Assembly: GCF_033115175.1 (NCBI RefSeq) | Contig: NC_084827.1 | Span: forward strand, 145,073,701-145,137,700 | Direction: 5' to 3' | Origin: Lepus europaeus | Lineage: Eukaryota > Chordata > Mammalia > Lagomorpha > Leporidae | Length of the DNA stretch: 64,000 nt | Notes under the pieces: model-generated | Databases searched by the model: none | The model's input: the letters and a program-made list of their open reading frames with translations, nothing else | Told to the model about the DNA's origin: nothing | Made by a program: the position numbers and the translations under genes | Shown here: piece after piece, positions 46,864-59,184 of the stretch | Layout of the letters: each line of letters starts with the position of its first letter | Numbering within the stretch: position 1 is the first letter of the stretch

Positions 46864-47919
46864 CCCCAACTTCTCCAAGTGGCAAAAGCTAGCACAGACA
46901 TTTCACAAATGAAGATATATTTTGGTCCATCGAGCGTATGCAAAGTTGCCCAGCATCATTAGTCATCAGGGAAAGTGAAACCATGATGCTAAACCATTTC
47001 ATATGCACCGGGATGTCCACAATTACTGTGAAGTAACCAGAATTCTCATATATTTAAGATACAAGAGTAGAGTGGTGGAATGACTTTGGAAAATAATTTG
47101 GCAATTTCCTAAAAGGTTGAAACGATACCTACCCTAGGGCAAAGTGTATACCCAAGAGAGTAAGAGCATCAGTCTGCAATACCTGTACAATGGGGTTTAT
47201 AGCAGATTTTTTTTTTTTTTTGGTAAGATTGAAAAAAAAAAAATCGAAACAACCCAGATATCCAACAATGGAAAAACAGTAAATACATTGTGGAATATTC
47301 TTCCAAAGGAATGTTACTGAGCAATAAAAAAGGAAGAAATTACTGATATAATTAACAGCTGGGTAAATTTCATAGACATTTCACTGAGGGAAAAGAAGCT
47401 ATACACACAAGAGCATATGCTATATGTTATGTGGATATGAAGTTTAAGAACCGCAAACTTAACCTATGATGGAAGAAATCGAAAGAACAGTTGTCTTGGA
47501 GCATATCTGGGGGGGGGGGGGCGGCGTCGAGGGGAAGAAACGCCACAAGAGTGTTTTCAGGGTTGATGAGATAATCTAGATCTGGGGTTGAATGTGGGTT
47601 ACATAAGTGTGCACATTTGTCAAAACTCAACAAACTGCACACGCGTGATCTGTAATTTTTTCCTAGGAAGCTAAGTATAAATTATGCCTCACTATGGGGG
47701 GTCAGCATCACTGGGGAGACAACAGGAGAGGGGCAGGGAGGAATGTGCGGAGATCCAGCTCCTCCCCAGGAGAGGAGTCGCTTCCTCTAGCTCAGGCGTC
47801 TGAGTCTTTCAGACCGCAGAAGTTCCGCACACTGCAGGCCAGGCCGCATCTCCTCAGTAGTGTTTTGCTCAGTAAATAGACTGAACACCACACATGGGCT
47901 TTTATTCATGGAATTAGTG

Positions 47920-47974
47920 ATCCTTTAAAAACTATTTACTTATTTCCAAGCTCTGGGGTGGAGAGGTGTGGGGG

Positions 47975-48010
<36 letters not shown>

Positions 48011-48256
48011 GCTCCAGATGGAGGCTGTATATGGGAGTTCACTTCCCCAACGCCTACAATGACCAGGACTGAGATGGAACTGAAGCCAGGACCGGGGCAC
48101 TCAAGCCAGGTCTCCCACGTGGGTGGCAGGAGCCCCGTGACTGGAGCCATCACCACTGGCACCCAGGGTCTGCATTGGCAAGAATCCAACCCAGGCACTC
48201 TGCTGGACTGGCACAGGGGCAACTGTAACTGCCAGGCTACACGCCCCCCCTCCCCC
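47920..48256 (-). mobile_element. Diverged C-SINE
   Basis: AACTATTTACTTATTTCC, (GA)n at 47,980, CCAGGTCTCCCACGTGGGTG, ending GCTACACGCCCCCCC. Confidence 0.75.
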
Positions 48257-48406
48257 TTTTAAATTAGCATGAAGGTTAGAAATAGGCACTTACAAATGGA
48301 ATATTGAAGACAGCTGAAATATTGTAGACATGCTGCCTTTTGCATAAAAAGGATACAAGAATATAAAAAAGTCTGTAGCCTAAAAAGGCAGTGGTTAAGA
48401 CTTGAT

Positions 48407-48733
48407 GGCCGGCGCCGTGGCTTAACAGGCTAATCCTCCGCCTTGCGGCGCCAGCACACTGGGTTCTAGTCCCGGTCGGGGCACTGGATTCTATCCCGGT
48501 TGCCCCTCTTCCAGGCCAGCTCTCTACTATGGCCCGGGAAGGCAGTGGAGGATGGCCCAAGTCCTTGGCCCTGCACCCCATGGGAGACCAGGAGAAGCAC
48601 CTGGCTCCTGGCTTTGGATCAGCGAGATGCGCCGGCCGCAGTGGCCATTGGAGGGTGAACCAGCGGCAAAAAGGAAGACCTTTCTCTCTCTCTCTCACTG
48701 TCCACTCTGCCTGTCAAAAAAAAAAAAAAAAAA
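48407..48733 (+). mobile_element. C-SINE, young, 10-bp target duplication
   Basis: AAGACTTGAT at 48,397-48,406 and 48,734-48,743. Confidence 0.96.
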
Positions 48734-48743
48734 AAGACTTGAT

Positions 48744-49406
48744 CCTGGCATGGCTCTGGGTCCTGCTATGGAGGTGCTCTGGTTGCCTGATGCTGGCTAC
48801 ATCATCGTGGAGTTCTGCCTCTGTAACACTCTCTCATCCACTCCAGTCTATCTCATGCACTAAAAGCTCAGAGATCTGGTTGAATGAACTGTGTGGGCCC
48901 TGCTTGCTAATGCATATTTGCTTAGTTAACATTCCTGTTTGGTAGCACTGGGTCTGAGCCCAGCTTTCTTTTTAACCCGATTTCAGCAGTCGGTTGTGGG
49001 AAAGGCCTAGCAAGGAGCTAACCCTCACTTCCTGCAGCGCTTCGGTAGCTACTCTGATTACTAAGAGTGCACAGCCAAATGTGCTCTGGTTAGCCTGCAA
49101 TAATGCCCGCTCTCGTTAGCTACAGCCAAGGAGGAGAAGGAAAAATAGAGGCAAAATAGAGAATTTTAGGTTGTGCATGCTTAGCATTCTGTTGTTTCCT
49201 GTTCATTGTAACTTTCATTTCAATAGCCCTGTGGTCACACTGTGCAGCTAAAGGCCAGCAAGACTGTCAGTCTGCTTGCAGAAACCCAGGAATGCTGGGA
49301 GGGAAGGAGTATGTCCATAAAGACAAGATCAGCTCATTACAGAGGCACACGGGAATTCATGGTGCCAGCATGGTGTCAAACACTGGAGCACTTGGGGCTG
49401 GCTCAC
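48744..49406 (-). other. FLACC1 intron segment
   Basis: Repeat-poor unique sequence; no exon found. Confidence 0.5.
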
Positions 49407-49510
49407 CTCCTTCTCTCGCGTGAAATTCTCAAAGAGAGCAACATAGGTTTCGCTTATCTTCTTCTTTTCTTCTTCTGACTCCAGTTCAAACTTCTTCGTC
49501 ATCTTGTGTT
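49407..49510 (-). CDS. FLACC1: FLACC1 exon 6 in window
   Basis: Codes KHKMTKKFELESEEEKKKIS then ETYVALFENFTREKE. Acceptor CTCCTCCGCAG, donor GAG/GTGAGC. Highly charged helical segment. Confidence 0.92.
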
Positions 49511-50926
49511 CTGCGGAGGAGAGAGGAGAGCACTTATATGCCTAAGCACAGGGGAACGCAGGTGCAGAGAGAAATTAGAATATCTGAAGGCAAAGGCTCT
49601 TCCAGACTGGGTCAAAGTCAAGGGCCTCTCTGCCTGGTGTTTGGCCTCTGACACTCACCTGCTGATGCTTGAGGGTGGGGTGAGCTGGGCGATTGTTCTC
49701 AGTCACATTAGCCACGTTGCGATCTGCCTCCAATGTCTCTGGTTCTCTTGTGTGTGGTTTCTTTTGGCTCTGTTGCTTGTGATTTTGTCTATCCCCTCTG
49801 CTGTAGTAAGCTTTCTGCTCTCCTGGCTGTCCTTATCTTAAAACCCCTTGCTCACACAGCTCTGCCAGTGATAACAGTCCTTGTGTACTTAGCTGTGGGG
49901 TAGAGGGACGCTCACACGGGCAGAGAAACCTGTGTGCAGAGCCCTGCCACCACACAGGAGGAGGAAACCCGAGTCCTGCAGTGTCACCGTTCTGAGGGCC
50001 GATAGGGAAAGTCTGGGCTGGCACAGAAAGTCCTGGCTGGGCTGCACGACGGGCAGCTGAAGTCTGGTCTCTAGAAACTGGTAGTTCCACCTTGGACTTT
50101 GGCCACACGGAACACGTGAGTCATGTGTCGCTAGAAGCCTGGGAGATGACCGAGGTTGTGTTGCACCAGGGTTCTAGGGAAAACCTCAGCCAGAAGCAGC
50201 TCCTCATCCCATCCCCAGCCTCAACTCCAGGGTCTCCATGCCAGCTCTGGCCGTCCAGAGTCTCCCGCAGAATGGGAATTCACTTTCCCTGGGGGGAGCC
50301 ACGTTAAATGAGTAATTTGCTAAAAATCAACTACAAGATGAATGGGGTGGGTGTATGATGTGGAACAGGTTTGTAGAGGCCCCCATCCTGTCTCAGCTAG
50401 TCCTCCGGGCCCAGGAGCAGCCTCCACAAATTCCTGTCCTTGTCTGCTATCCCTGAAGAAGCTGGGGGTGGGGGCGGGGTGCAAGGGGCACCTGTAGAGC
50501 CCTTTGTATGACCCCGCTGTGTGTGAGGTCTGGAAACACTAAACATGGCTCCCTCTGGGAGGTATAGAGCCTTTTAGTATATTGGATTGAGTGACACATC
50601 ACCCCAACCCAATAAATGAATATTTCAAATTAAGTTCAAGAACATCTGGAATTTTGGGAGTCACCTGTGTCCAGTCCCAACACTTGTTCCAGCCCCTGAT
50701 GGACAAGCTTGGAATCCAGTGAGTTTTTTAGAATGTACAGATGCCTGAACTTCAAAAAGACCCTGTCCTGGTCACTTGGCTTTCTGGGACACTCCAGGAT
50801 CCTTCTGTGTGGGAGTCCAGCACTGCCCTTGGCACCTCGAAGGCTGCCTTCCTCAAGTCAAGACCAAGCCTAATGGCAGCTCTTCAATGCAGCTGTCAGG
50901 GAAAAGCCAGAAGCGTCTGTACTCAC
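49511..50926 (-). other. FLACC1 intron
   Basis: No SINE, RNA gene or further exon recognised; short frames only. Confidence 0.5.
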
Positions 50927-51026
50927 TTTGCTGCAGCAGGATCTTCTCCCGCTCTATCTTCTCGTCCTTCTCCCACTCTGCCTTCCGCTTTGACCACTTG
51001 TCTTCCATTTCATCATAAATGCTGTC
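50927..51026 (-). CDS. FLACC1: FLACC1 exon 5 in window
   Basis: Codes DSIYDEMEDKWSKRKAEWEK then DEKIEREKILLQQ. Acceptor CCTCCACAG, donor AAA/GTGAGT. Confidence 0.93.
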
Positions 51027-52265
51027 CTGTGGAGGCACAGGGGCGCCCGGGAGAAGACTCCCTGAGAAGGAGACCTGGAGGAGCTGCAGGTCCACCCCAG
51101 GGAGCCCCCTGCTGGCCACGCACCGTGCCCCGTGCAGCTTCCCTCCCCTGAGGGCCTCCTCTCTGGCTCACTAATGGGAAGTAATTCCCAGCCTAGCCCA
51201 GGGGAGCTGCTGTTAGACCCTAAAGGTCAAGGGCGAACTATGTTCCCGTGTTTTCCCCAGTGGAACTGGCCTTCCTTGGAAGACAGGTAGCAATCTCCAC
51301 GCTGAAGAGTCACGTGTCAGCTCTTGCTGACTCACGACTCTCTCTTGAGTAGCACATGAAGAAATTGGGGGAATAACTGATAGATTTACACTAAGAAAAT
51401 GGTAGAGTTTTCCAGAAACTGTGCCCCCCCACTTTTTTTTTTTTTTTTTTTTTGTTCAGCAATTCTAACTTCCTTTTATGGTTGAGGTTAAATAAGCCTA
51501 ATTCAATGCCAGCCCTGTTGGTAGGCTAAGACTTCATGAGCAAGGGGTCCTGGGAGGGAAAGGCCCGGAATGCCACTGGTGGAGCCCAAGAACCCTGACC
51601 ACCTTCCCGCTCAGGTTAGCAGCAGGACTCACTTGGGCATCAGCACTTATTTGGATTGCTTGTGGTCTTTTAGGTGTGGGTTCTCTCAGCATTTTCGCAA
51701 CTGGTGGGTGGCTCGGTGGCCACAGAGGTCAAATTCCCTGGAGAGGCTTGGATGGAGGCAGGCACAGAGTGGGCTGCTTACCCGATGCCGCTGAGGCTTG
51801 GCTCCACAATATTTTTCCTGACTGTGCCAAGGAATAGCTTGAAAAATAAATTTTGTGTGCATGCTCTAACCGGAAATGATGCGTTTCAGAATCTCAGAGG
51901 TGGTCCTGATGCTGAACCCTTCACGGGGTGGCCTTGTTAGCCTGGGACTGAGGAGTTTCCTTTGGGTAGCGCTGGTTCTTTCTTTTTGTTGTTGTTACTG
52001 CTAGTTTTTGTGTTTCTATTTTTTTAAACGATGAGCAGCTATTATTTTTGCCACCACAAACATATTTTTCAATAGGTCTCTTCAGGGTTTGGGGGACTGA
52101 TAGTCATGCGTGGAAGTTACCAAGTTTATGGTTCTCCCGGGGTTCATTAGTGCCAGTGAGTTTATTATATTCTAGGCAAGAACTCATGATTCACCCCAAG
52201 GCTATCAGCCAGGATGAGCCTTGCTTCTCTCATGCTCCTACCCACCAAAGAGCTCTGTGTCTCAC
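51027..52265 (-). other. FLACC1 intron
   Basis: Contains a poly(C)/poly(T) run at 51,425-51,453 with no SINE body attached. Otherwise nothing recognised. Confidence 0.5.
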
Positions 52266-52318
52266 CTGGTACATATGAAACATATTCTTCAGATACTTAT
52301 ACTCCTTTCTCATCTCCT
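52266..52318 (-). CDS. FLACC1: FLACC1 exon 4 in window
   Basis: A 53-nt exon coding EEMRKEYKYLKNMFHMYQ. Acceptor CTTTGTCCAG, donor CAG/GTGAGA. Human has EYKYLKNMF at the same place. Confidence 0.92.
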
Positions 52319-53214
52319 CTGGACAAAGGAAAAGCAACCACAGAGTCATTATTATCCCTTTGACATCCACATTTTCAAACCCAAAGGTGGCTCTCCTGCA
52401 CCCCTTCCTCATCCCAAACTCTTCCCCTAGGCGGTGACAACTGTGAGTGGCTCAGAAATCACCCTGGAAGCCTAGCAGAAACACAATTGCTTGGGTCACC
52501 CTAAGCCTCCTGAATTGGGGTCCTAGCGGGAGAGGCACAGTACTTATTGATTAATATGCTTCTCGGGGAATTTTGATGAATACCAGGTCTCTTCAACTAC
52601 AGTGCTAGCAAAGTTTGGACAAAATCCCCAGGGGTAAACCTAAATCCACAGGGAAAAGAGAAACAAAATCTTATATCATCATTTGCTTCTGTCTTTTTAC
52701 ATAACATGTCTCTGATTACACGTATTATGAAGACAATACATGTTCTCTTGGGAAAATCAGCAACTATAAGATACCATCGTTAAGAAATTTAAGGCAAAAT
52801 AAAGGAAAATGTTTCTAGAATTTCTCCTTCTCTGTAAGATCAGTCTATTAGCCTGAATTCTGAAGGACACACACTTCGCCCTTCCCAAGAGCAGTGTCAA
52901 CACTGCGGCATGTGGCCAACAGACCCAAAGCATGGGCAGGCCATGCAATCAAAACCTGTCAGTGAGGATTTAATGAAACACTAGCATCTTACAAGTGAGC
53001 AAATCTGCTGAATCGTGACAAGATTATACTTGTGGAACTTCGGGTATGCTTTTAAAAGTTCTTTCACATTCCGATCACGTGGATTAGGGCAGATATCTTC
53101 GTCCTCAATTCCCAGGGAGGGAAACCCAAACACAAACTTGCTCTGATCTTCTGGGAAATGGGAAGACATTGGCAAACATGATGTGCCCTGTTTTCAGTTT
53201 CATTCCTATCACTT

Positions 53215-53252
<38 letters not shown>

Positions 53253-53378
53253 CTTTAGAATGACATCTTGGAAGGTTGACCACAGCAGAGCCATGGCCAT
53301 GAGTTCTCTACGCCCTTGATCCACCAGGTTGCCTCTCACCCCTGCACCCAGGGCCATCCTCCCAGGGCCTAACAGTAC
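52319..53378 (-). other. FLACC1 intron
   Basis: A (CT)n microsatellite lies at 53,217-53,250; no other feature recognised. Confidence 0.5.
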
Positions 53379-53476
53379 CTATCTTCTCCTGGGCAGCCGC
53401 CTTCTCTGCCTTCAAGGACGTTTTGTAGTTGTTCTCCAGTTCACTGACCTCCGTTTTGTGAGCCTCTCTGAGCTCC
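53379..53476 (-). CDS. FLACC1: FLACC1 exon 3 in window
   Basis: Codes ELREAHKTEVSELENNYKTS then LKAEKAAAQEKI. Acceptor GATCCCACAG, donor ATAG/GTACTG. The Glu/Lys-rich heptad pattern continues. Confidence 0.92.
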
Positions 53477-53879
53477 CTGTGGGATCCAGGAGAAAGTCAT
53501 AACCATCCAGTGAAAAGAAGTCCAGAGATGAGCTGGGACTCCTCTGTGGCCACATACAGGAAGTGGGGCTCTCACTTCTGGAAGCTTCCCTTAGCATCTA
53601 CCCAGAGAAGGCTGAGAGGACCCATTTTCTACAACCACCATTTTGGGTGGGGTGGGCAGAGACCATAGTCGGCACTGCCTTTGCTAACAGCCCATTTGGG
53701 CACCTGTGGGCCACATTAGCACCTAGGATAAGTTCTAACTCAAGATCTTCCCAGTTCCCATCCAGGAGGCAGCTGTTGGCAGTGTTTAACATGAGTGTTA
53801 AAATGAAAACCAGGCCATGAAAAGACGCAGAGAAAGCGTAAATGTTAAGTTATCTGGTGAGGAAAACCAATCTGAAACG

Positions 53880-54310
53880 ATTCCATGTATGAGTGTGACT
53901 CCAACTACATGCCGTTAGGGAAAAGGCAAACTGCGGAGACTGAAAAGGCCAGTGGTTGCCGGGGGGTGGGAGGGAGGGGGGGAGAGGGAGGGACAAGCAG
54001 GAGATCACAGTGGGTTTTCGGACAAGACTATTCTGTCTGACACTCTCATGGGGGACGCGTGGCTTCGTGCGTTTGTCCAAACCATGAAATACACAACACC
54101 AAGAGTGAACCCAAATGCGGACTCTAGACACTGGATGTGTCAGGTTAGGTGCACGAGTGGTACCACTCTAGGGAGATGATGACGATGGAGGAGGCTCTGA
54201 GTGTGTAAGGGCAGTGGAGTGTGTGGGAACTCTCTAGACTGTCTCCTCAACTTTCTATAACCCTAAAGTTGCCCTAATCAACAAGTATGTAAATAAAAGA
54301 TGAAATAAAT
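53880..54310 (+). mobile_element. Ancient L1 3'UTR copy B
   Basis: Related to the segment at 40,285: GAGACTGAAAAGGCCAGTGG, ACACAACACCAAGAGTGAAC, GTACCACTCTAGGGAGATG and a final AAATAAAAGATG tail. Confidence 0.65.
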
Positions 54311-56460
54311 GAACGTAAGGCTAGGATTCAACTAGGAGTGCTATCTCTCTCCTAGGATTTAAAACTTTAGTATTTCTCAATTGATGTGTAATATTTGTAC
54401 TGCTTGTGGGCTACAGTGTTATAATCTGAGATATATATTCAGTGTGGAATGACTAAATCAGGGTAATCAGGATTTCTGTCTTCTCAAATATTCTCATTAT
54501 GTATTAGCAACATTCAAGCCATTTGCCTCTAGTTTTGTTTTTTTTTTTAATATAAAATTGCTTGCTGTAGTAGACTATGGCTCTCTTACTGTTCTAGCAG
54601 AACATTAGAACTAGTTACCATCCTCTACTGTATTATCTACCCCATTTCCACCCCCCCCCCACTCCCTACCCTCTGTAACCTCTAGTGACCTCTTTTCTAA
54701 TCTCTGCTCCTCTGTGATCAGCTTTTTCAGCTTGCACAAATGAGTGGGAACATGTTGTATTTGTCTTTCTGTTCCCTGACTTATAACATTGAACTTAATG
54801 TATTCTTGTTCCATCAGTGTTGCTGCAAGTGATAGGATTTCATCTTTTGTTATGTCTGGATAATATTTCTTCTCATTTTTTATCTATTCATCCAACAGTG
54901 GATATCTTGTTTGAATCCGCATCTTGGCTATTGTGAATAATGCTGCAATAAACAGGGGCACGTAGGCATCTCTGATATGATGACCTCATTGCCTTTGGAT
55001 ATATACACGGTAGTGGGGCTACTCTAGCACGTGCCAGTTCTACTTTCGGTTGTTTTGGAAAGCCTCTATGCTTTTTTCCATAATGGCTGTCCTAATTTGC
55101 ATTGTCACCAACAGCGTGTAAAAGTCCTTTCTCAGCATTCTCACCGGCATTTGCTATTCCAGGCCTTTTTGACATTAGCCAATCTAACTTGGGTGAAGTG
55201 ATATTTCATTTTGGTTTTGATTTGCTTCTCCCTACTAGTTGGTGATGTTGAACACCTTTTCAAGTATTTGAGAGCCGTTTGTTTATCTTCTCTTGAGATA
55301 TGTCTATTCAGATCACTTACACATATTTAAATCAGATTATTATTATGTGTTTTGCTATTGAGTTGAGTTCCTTAAATATTCTGGCTATTAACCCTCTGTC
55401 AGATGAACAGTGTACTGATATTTTCTCCCATTATGTAGGTTGTCTCTTCTCTGTTGACTGTTGTTCAGAAAGTTCTTAGTTTGATAGAATTCAATTTTGT
55501 CTACTTTCACTCTTGTTTCCTGTGCTTTTAGTTTTGTTTTTTTTTTTTTTAATCTTTGCCTATACCAATGTTTTGAAGTGTCCCCTCATGTTTTCTTCCA
55601 GTATTTTCATGGGTTTGAAACTAACGTTTCAGTCTTAGATCCATTTTTTATTGCTTTTAGTAAATGGTGAGAGGAAGAGGGGGGTCTACTTTTATTCCTC
55701 TGTGCACTTGTATCCAGTGTACCCAATGCACGCTCTTGGCACCTTTGTGGAAAAATCAGTTGGTTGCAAGTACATGGGTTAACTTCTGGATTTTCTATTC
55801 TGTTTCATTGGTCTACGTGTCTTTTTGTATATCAGTATTATGTTGTTTTTATTATCATAGATTTGTAGGATGTTTTGAAGTTAGGTGTTGTGATGGCTCA
55901 AGTTTTGTATTTGTGTGTGGGGGGGGATTGTTAGGTTTTCTACATAGAGAATCATGTCGTTTGCAAACAGGAATATTTTGACTCTCTCCAATTTGGATGC
56001 CTTTTATTTATTTCTCTTGCCTAATTTCTCTGCTAAGACTTCCAGTACTCTGTTGAATAGGAATAGTGAAAATGAATAGCCTTGTTTTGTTCCAGATCTT
56101 AGACAAAACACTTTGAGCTTTTCCCCATCTAGCATAATGTTTCTGTAAGCTCACCATATACAGGCTGCATTGCGTTGAAGCATGTTCTTTCTATAGCTAG
56201 TTGTTGAGGATTTTTATCATGAAGAGATATTGAATTTTATCAAAAGCTTTAAATGTATTTACTAATATAACCATGTGGAATTTGTTCTTCATTCTGTTTT
56301 ATGTGTTATTGATTTGCATATACTGAACCATCCCTAAGATAGATTCTACTTGATCATGGTATATAATCTTTTGGTGTGCTGCTGGATTTGGTTTGTGAGC
56401 ATTTTGTTGGGAATTTTTACTCTGTGTTCACCAAGGGTATCAGTTTGTAGTTTTCTTTTT

Positions 56461-56800
56461 TTTTTTTTTTTTTTTTTTTGACAGGCAGAGTGGATAGTGA
56501 GAGAGAGAGAGAGACAGAGAGAAAGGTCTTCCTTTTTGCCATTGGTTCACCCTCCAATGGCCGCCGCGGCCGGCGCACCGCGCTGATCCGAAGCCAGGAG
56601 CCAGGTGCTTCTCCTGGTCTCCCATGCGGGTGCAGGGCCCAAGCACTTGGGCCATGCTCCACGGCCTTCCCGGGCCATAGCAGAGAGCTGGCCTGGAAGA
56701 GGGGCAACCGGGACAGAATCCAGCGCCCCAACCGGGACTAGAACCCGGTGTGCCGGCGCCGCAAGGCGGAGGATTAGCCTGTTGAGCCATGGCACCGGCC
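56461..56800 (-). mobile_element. C-SINE, young, nested in L1
   Basis: TGTAGTTTTCTTTTT at 56,446-56,460 and 56,801-56,815 flank it. Confidence 0.97.
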
Positions 56801-57352
56801 TGTAGTTTTCTTTTTGTTGTGTTCTTGTCTGATTTTGGTATCTGAGTAATTCTGGGCCTCACAGGATGGCTAGAGTTCTATCTTTTTCAATTTTTTTGGA
56901 ATGGTTTAAGAAAAGATGGTATTAGTTCTTTAAATGTTTGATAGAATTCAGCAGTGACGTCATCAGGTCCTAGGTTTTTCTTTGTTGGGAGGCTTTTTAT
57001 TACTGATTCAATCTCACAGCTTGCATTTCTCTGTTCAGTTTGCCTACGTCTTCATGGTTCAATTTTTGTAGATGACATATATCCATAAATTCATCTATTC
57101 CTCTAAGTTTCCCAATTTGTTGGCAGAAAGTTGTACATTATAGTACCTAATAAACCCTGATGATATTTTTGTGGTATCAGCTGTAATAGTTCCTTTTCCC
57201 TTTTATTTATTTGAGTCTCTCTCTCTGTCTCTCTCTCTCTCTCTCTCTCACTCTTCGTGTTGTTAGCCTGGATAATGGTTAGCTCACTTTGTTCATTTCT
57301 CAAAATGCAGGAGCATTTAGTTGATCTTTTATGCTTAAAAAACCTCTTTTTC

Positions 57353-57680
57353 AGGGGCCAGTGTTCTGGCATAGCAGGTTAAGCCACTGCCTGTGACACT
57401 GGCATCTCATATTGTCCCTGGTTCAAGTCCTGGCTGCTTCACTTCTAATCCAGCTCTCTGCTAATGCATCTGGGAAAGCAGCAGAGGATGGCTAGAGTAT
57501 ATGGGCCCCTGCATCCATGTAGGAGACCTAAATGGAGTTCCAGGCTCCTGGCTTCAGCCTGGTCCAGCCCCCACCATTGTTGCCATTTGGGGAGTGAACA
57601 AATGGATGGAAGATCTCTTTGTCTCTCCTTCTCCTCTGTAACTCGACCTTTCAAATAATAAATAAACAAATATTTTTAAA
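57353..57680 (+). mobile_element. C-SINE nested in L1
   Basis: GGGGCCAGTGTTCTGGCATA head; AATAAATAAACAAATA end; similar AAAACC(CC)TCTTTT flanks. Confidence 0.9.
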
Positions 57681-58360
57681 CTCCTAAAACCCCTCTTTTC
57701 CATTTATTTCTGTCTTTATCTTTATTACATATTTTGTTCTATTAATTTGGGGCTTTGCTTTTCTAGTTCTTGAAGTGCATTGTTAGGCTGTTTATTTGAT
57801 TTTTATAAAATGAAGCTATTGCCTGCTATAAGTTTCCTTAGTGTTCCTTTTGCTTTGTCTTATAAGCTTGTTTTTCATTTTTAATTGCTTAAAGAAGTTT
57901 CCTAATTTTTAAAAATTGTCTTCATTGACTCATTGGTAATGCAGGAGCATACTTAAATTTCCTTGTACATAGTTTCTAAAGTCTCACTTAATGTCTCTGA
58001 CTGGTTTTATTCCATTGTGGCCAGGGACAAATGTGATACAATTCAATTTTTTGGATTTTTGAAGCTTGTTTTGTGGTCTAACATATGGTTTATTCTAGAG
58101 AATATTCTACACGCTGGTGAGAAGAATGTAAATTCTGCAGCTGTTGTATAAACTGTTCTATAAATGTCTTTTAGGCCCATTTGGTCTTTAGTACAGTTTA
58201 ACCCTTATGTTTCTTTGTTGATTTTGGGTGCGTGTGGGGGAGATATTCTTGATGAGTGTGGAGCAAAGTCAACAACTGTTATTGTATTGGGGTCTATCTT
58301 CTCCTTTAGATCAAACAATGTTTATATAATTGGCTGTTCTATCATTGGGTGAATCTAGGC

Positions 58361-58905
58361 GGGCACTTCAAAATGATTTTGGAAAATGAAATTAAAGATA
58401 AGTGTATTTTGTTACAAAAATTTTTTTAAGTTCATACAGAGAGGGATCTTCAAAAAGTTAATGGGAAATTCACATAATGAAAAAACTATGCATATATTTA
58501 AAAATATTTTGCATAAAAATAAACATTTTTTTAAAAAGACATTTATTTATTTGAAAGGTGGAGTTACATAGAGAGAGAAGGAGAGACAGAGAGAGAGAAG
58601 AGAATCTTCCATCCACTGGTTCACTCCCCAAATGGCTGCAACAGCCAAGACTGGGCCAGGCTGAAGCCAGGGGACAGTAGCTTCTTCTGGGTCTACTGCA
58701 TGGGAGCAGGGGCCCAATCACTTGGGCCGTCCTCTGCTGAAATCCAGCTCTCTGCACATTAGCTGAGATTGGAAGTGGAGCAGCCAGGACTTGAACCAGG
58801 GCCCACCTGGTATGCCAGTGCTGCAAGTTTCAGCTTTAACCCACTAAGCCACAGTGCCACCCCCAGCTTATCTTTTAATTCAACTATTCAGTAACTTTTT
58901 GATGT
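58361..58905. mobile_element. Mariner-like MITE copy 6, dimeric, split by a SINE
   Basis: Unit 1 starts GGGCACTTCAAAATGATTTT; unit 2 starts ATCTTCAAAAAGTTAATGGG. The second unit resumes after the SINE at about 58,866 and ends GTAACTTTTTGATG. Confidence 0.7.
58529..58864 (-). mobile_element. C-SINE inside a MITE
   Basis: TTTATTTATTTGAAAGGTGG start; ends CCACAGTGCCACCCCC. Confidence 0.9.
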
Positions 58906-59184
58906 ATTCTCATATATCATATTCTCTCCTGACCTGCCACATTTCTGCTGAGAAACCATCTGGTAGTCATAGTTGTGCTTCTTTGTATGTGATGTGTTTC
59001 TAATCCCTTGCTGCTCTCAGCAGTTTTTCATTGTCTTTTGATTTTTAAAAGAATATTAATATCTGTATATTCCTCTTTGGTTTGAATTATTTAATTTTAA
59101 TGAAGTTGGTTGGCAGGGGAGTATATGGAATCTCTAATTTTCTTCCAGTTTTTCTATAAATCTAATTCTTAAAATAAAGTTTGT
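58906..59184 (-). mobile_element. Probable further L1 fragment, - strand
   Basis: Text such as CATTTCTGCTGAGAAACCATC and CTGCTCTCAGCAGTTTTTCATT resembles reverse-complement L1 ORF2. It sits beyond the MITE/SINE insertion at 58,361-58,905 and may continue the preceding L1. Confidence 0.5.

Larger units (their letters stand above)
45540..47690 (+). mobile_element. Old L1 ORF2/3'UTR fragment, + strand
   Basis: L1 3' landmarks: AATTCCAGCCAAAATGCCAG (45,618), GGAAGACAATATTTGCAAC (46,529), CATCATTAGTCATCAGGGAA (46,955), and AACAATGGAAAAACAGTAAA followed by GTGGAATATTCTTCC (47,263-47,305). It is interrupted by SINEs at 46,145 and 46,600. All frames are broken. Confidence 0.75.
54533..58360 (-). mobile_element. 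L1 ORF2 3' part and 3'UTR, - strand
   Basis: Poly(T) near 54,540 on the + strand marks the poly(A) end of a - strand L1. The + strand shows reverse-complement L1 landmarks, such as GCTATTGTGAATAATGCTGC (54,928), ATTAACCCTCTGTCAGATGA (55,387), CTTGGCACCTTTGTGG (55,735), TTCCAGTACTCTGTTGAATA (56,040) and ATTGTATTGGGGTCTATCTT (58,281). It is split by SINEs at 56,461 and 57,353. The open frames in it are remnants or shadows; no intact ORF2 remains. It lies in the same direction as FLACC1. Confidence 0.85.

Noticed and set aside
53217..53250. Many (CT)n/(GA)n runs as a CRISPR-like or regulatory array
   Set aside because: Most are the pyrimidine tract of C-SINEs or plain microsatellites; there are no spacers.
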